Assembly: GCA_937879855.1 (NCBI GenBank)
Contig: CALFMO010000055.1
Location: forward strand, 57,975-121,974
Source of the DNA: an uncultured Acidobacteriaceae bacterium
GTDB taxonomy: Bacteria; Acidobacteriota; Terriglobia; Terriglobales; Acidobacteriaceae
DNA: 64,000 nucleotides
Reading direction: 5' to 3'
This document shows, piece by piece, positions 61,832 through 64,000 of the stretch. Numbering within the stretch: position 1 is the stretch's first letter; every line of letters starts with the position of its first letter. The translations under genes were made by a program, and so were the position numbers. The notes under the pieces were generated by a model. It was not told where the DNA came from. It did no database searches and saw only the letters and a program-made list of their open reading frames with translations.

Positions 61832-63723
61832 CACGGCAGTTTAGGATGCTCCAACTGAACTTGCTGTTGTAGGGTGGATTCCTTAGCAATCTCAACAGTT
61901 TCCGGGGACCTTACCCTGTCCCCTGTAGATGGACGGTGGATAACTTCTTGGGCGGGGGAAGGTTCCCGGGGAATTGACAATAATACGAACCGATCATTCT
62001 CCGCCTTGCCCGTTTCGACTCCTCGGTCGGGCTTGGAATCGTCTTTCTTCCTCGCGAAAATGAAAGCTAGGGCGATGGTCACCAGGCTGGTGCCGAATGG
62101 GATTGTTCCCCACATGATCCCTTGCCAGCGCGGAGGCCGCAGCGGAGATGGGATCGTCGTGGCGGGAGGAATCCCGATGGTGGTCCACACCGTGGTTTCC
62201 CCGTCGTTGAAGCTGTCGATCTGACGCCAGCCGGCGAAGGTGAGGATCGGATTGTAGAAGGCATCGTGAACGAAAATGTATCGCAGGCCGTAACGGCGAG
62301 CATGGCGCAGCATCTCGGAAAGGGCCAGCATCCCTTCGGTGTGATAGAACTTCGCGCTGCTTAATTGGGCAACGCCGTGCCTGGTTAATTCAGGAATCGT
62401 ACGCGCGGAGTTGTACTCGCCGTCGACGCTGGGCGCTTCGGTATAGCAGGCGATCTTCGACATCGCGTTGGCGTATCCCAACGTCAGATATCGATATTTG
62501 TCATGCCCCTGTGTGTTGAGGAACTTGACGATGGGGGCGACATCCGGCTCGGGACCAATCAGAGGGAAGTACAAGTTCCAGGCTACTGCAAACGACCCGG
62601 AGGCGATGATCGCACCGGCCAGCACGCCAGCCGCGGCAGCGCCAAAACGATCGATTAGATAAACCGCCATCATGCCCACGAAGGGCAACGCCAGCAACAG
62701 GGCCCAGAAGGTGAACCGTTCAAAGGTCAGAATTTCGAATGCCCTGCCCAGCAACCAGCGGGGTAGAGGCGTCGTGCCTCCAAGCCCGAAGATAAAAGCG
62801 AAGTAGAAGCCAACCAACAACGGGCGCAGCCGAGACTCGCCGCCCTTATAGAACACGTAGGGCAACGCCAGCACGACCGCTCCGCAGGGCATCAGCCAAT
62901 AGTGCAGGCCCCAGATAGGCTCGAGCAGGAAATTGGCGCGGCTCAAATGTGGGATCGCGATTTGCTTGATCGGATCTTTCAGCAGGATCAGGAAATAGGG
63001 CAGCAGCACGGCTCCTATTCCAATTAGCGCCAGACTTCCGAAGGCGGCGATCCTTCGGATGGGCACGGACATTGAACCTTCGGGATGCTCGCGGCGATAG
63101 TCCGACACGGCGATCCAGATCACTGGGCCAGCGAAGAACATGACGCCAAAAAATAAGGTGGCGTGATGAGCCGCGGCAGCAGAGAGGGAAATGAAGAGCC
63201 CGAGAATTAAGTCCTTCATTTCTCCACGCAGGGTGTAGCGATAGATGCAGGGGAGAGAAAGCAGGAAAAGCGACGTGGCCGATATCGTGCCGATCTGGCC
63301 GTCTTGATATGCCAGAAGACAGAGTGATCCCAGGAAGATCGAAGCGAAAGCGGCATAGCTGGCGGCGCGATCCGATGTCCAGAGTTGCGCGAAGTGGTAG
63401 ACCCCCACCGGGAGCAACAAAATAAAGATCCCCATCACGAGCATGAAGCCGTTGGTCAGCCCAATCACATGAGAGAACATTGCGATCCACTGGTGGGTGA
63501 GCGGCGGATAGGTGGTTTGCGAGAAACCGGCAAATGCCTTTTCATTCCAGGGATCGAACCAGTGGTGCGCATAGTGCGACGCCATCGACATGTGAAAGTT
63601 GGCGTCGAAACTGTTGGCCGGCACTTGAATCATGAGCAGCGGCCCATGAAAGCCAAGAGCACACAACACGATCAACCAAAGCGGGATCGGGCGGCCCAGC
63701 GACGACGAAGAAGCGGTAGCCAT
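61831..63723 (-). CDS. Polytopic membrane glycosyltransferase-like protein
   Basis: From ATG 63723 (ATASSSSLGRPIPLWLIVLC) about 630 residues with some 10-11 hydrophobic helices; a start 72 bases upstream at 63795 is possible. The first extracellular loop has acidic and aromatic words (NSFDANFHMSMASHYAHHWF) like the Asp-containing catalytic loop of GT-C enzymes (ArnT/PMT/GT39 relatives) or the 6-pyruvoyl-tetrahydropterin-synthase-related membrane family. The C-terminal 55 residues are a charged cytoplasmic tail. It would use the lipid-linked sugar made by the downstream GT2. Acceptor unknown. Confidence 0.75.
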   Translation of the reverse strand: MATASSSSLGRPIPLWLIVLCALGFHGPLLMIQVPANSFDANFHMSMASHYAHHWFDPWNEKAFAGFSQTTYPPLTHQWIAMFSHVIGLTNGFMLVMGIFILLLPVGVYHFAQLWTSDRAASYAAFASIFLGSLCLLAYQDGQIGTISATSLFLLSLPCIYRYTLRGEMKDLILGLFISLSAAAAHHATLFFGVMFFAGPVIWIAVSDYRREHPEGSMSVPIRRIAAFGSLALIGIGAVLLPYFLILLKDPIKQIAIPHLSRANFLLEPIWGLHYWLMPCGAVVLALPYVFYKGGESRLRPLLVGFYFAFIFGLGGTTPLPRWLLGRAFEILTFERFTFWALLLALPFVGMMAVYLIDRFGAAAAGVLAGAIIASGSFAVAWNLYFPLIGPEPDVAPIVKFLNTQGHDKYRYLTLGYANAMSKIACYTEAPSVDGEYNSARTIPELTRHGVAQLSSAKFYHTEGMLALSEMLRHARRYGLRYIFVHDAFYNPILTFAGWRQIDSFNDGETTVWTTIGIPPATTIPSPLRPPRWQGIMWGTIPFGTSLVTIALAFIFARKKDDSKPDRGVETGKAENDRFVLLSIPREPSPAQEVIHRPSTGDRVRSPETVEIAKESTLQQQVQLEHPKLP

Positions 63724-63918
63724 TTTTTGGGGTGAAACTTTTATCCGGAGTTCTGATGCGTTTAGGGATGGCAGGGGTTGTGGAGAAGATTGCAAAGGAA
63801 GCCTCTACGGTGAGGGGCCGAGATTGCAAGTGTTTCTTTTTCTGCAGGTTTTCTGGATTAAAGCAAGGATCGGCGATTGAGAATTGGGACGAACCGGTTT
63901 GCCCGTTCCAGAGAAAGA

Positions 63919-63995
63919 TGGTCGGGGCGATAGGATTTGAACCTACGACCCCCTGCGCCCAAGGCAGGTGCGCTACCAGGCTGCGCTACGCCCCG
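63919..63995 (-). tRNA. tRNA-Pro (anticodon UGG)
   Basis: On the minus strand the acceptor CGGGGCG pairs with CGCCCCG. The D-arm is GCGCAGCCTGGTAGCGC. The anticodon stem CCTGC/GCAGG encloses CTTGGGC, giving anticodon TGG (UGG in the RNA), Pro. The T-arm is GTAGG TTCAAAT CCTAT. Discriminator A is followed by an encoded CCA (63921-63919). Full cloverleaf, 77 nt. Confidence 0.95.
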
Positions 63996-64000
63996 ACTTT

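Overview
The window looks like chromosomal DNA of an acidobacterium (Acidobacteriota, Terriglobia/Koribacter-like), inferred from gene content and style. It is GC-rich with G/C-ending codons. It carries a PadR regulator paired with a 906-residue duplicated MacB/FtsX permease of the acidobacterial ADOP type, a CadC-like winged-helix/TPR regulator, several secreted proteins of acidobacterial flavour, and a heavy load of small dispersed palindromic repeats. No plasmid, phage or CRISPR signature was seen. The only mobile element is one IS110-type insertion sequence, in a decayed stretch at about 55.9-57.9 kb.

Layout. 0-5 kb: the end of a PhoB-type regulator, phoR, phoU (with a Pho-box-like repeat in front), an orphan response regulator and a zinc-ribbon protein. 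5-13 kb: an EamA exporter divergent from a CGNR regulator, a secreted acetamidase/formamidase, a frameshifted membrane-anchored protein, a Tat-type Gfo/Idh/MocA oxidoreductase, a quinone oxidoreductase and a low-complexity secreted protein. 13-24.5 kb: a PIN/TRAM protein, ispD-ispF, a glutamine amidotransferase, a cupin, padR-ADOP and ispE. 24.7-29.1 kb: a housekeeping block of tRNA-Gln, prs, rplY, pth, rpsF, rpsR and rplI. 29.5-33.8 kb: an ECF sigma operon (sigma, zinc-finger/HEAT-repeat anti-sigma, beta-helix protein, double-PDZ protein). 33.8-41 kb: a GAF-GAF-GGDEF protein, recG, and a PA2779/PA2778-like/TPR-barrel secreted cassette. 41-55 kb: CadC-like regulator, lipA, MCE protein, spermidine-synthase-like membrane protein, acpS, selA between two different DUF488 proteins, cytochrome c, folP and a class II photolyase. 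55-64 kb: IS110 element with gene debris, MEDS-domain histidine kinase, a frameshifted MgtC/DUF4010 gene, a glycosyltransferase pair and tRNA-Pro.

The most unusual feature is the density of short inverted repeats, in at least eight sequence families. Copies of the commonest family (core GACAGCCGAGGCGGCTGTC) lie not only between genes but in frame inside selA, ispE, recG (a diverged copy) and a quinone oxidoreductase (a fragment), where they encode extra peptides in conserved enzymes. Other families fill each successive gap of pth-rpsF-rpsR-rplI, and flank tRNA-Gln on both sides so that one arm runs into the prs ribosome-binding region. Three regulatory sites can be read directly: a perfect 12-bp inverted repeat inside the padR promoter, three GGTTAGATAA-type sites between the EamA and CGNR genes, and 11-bp-spaced repeats before phoU.

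Two genes (8822-9473 and 59637-60895) appear split by single-base frameshifts. These may be real decay or assembly errors. All functions are read from sequence motifs only; no searches were run.
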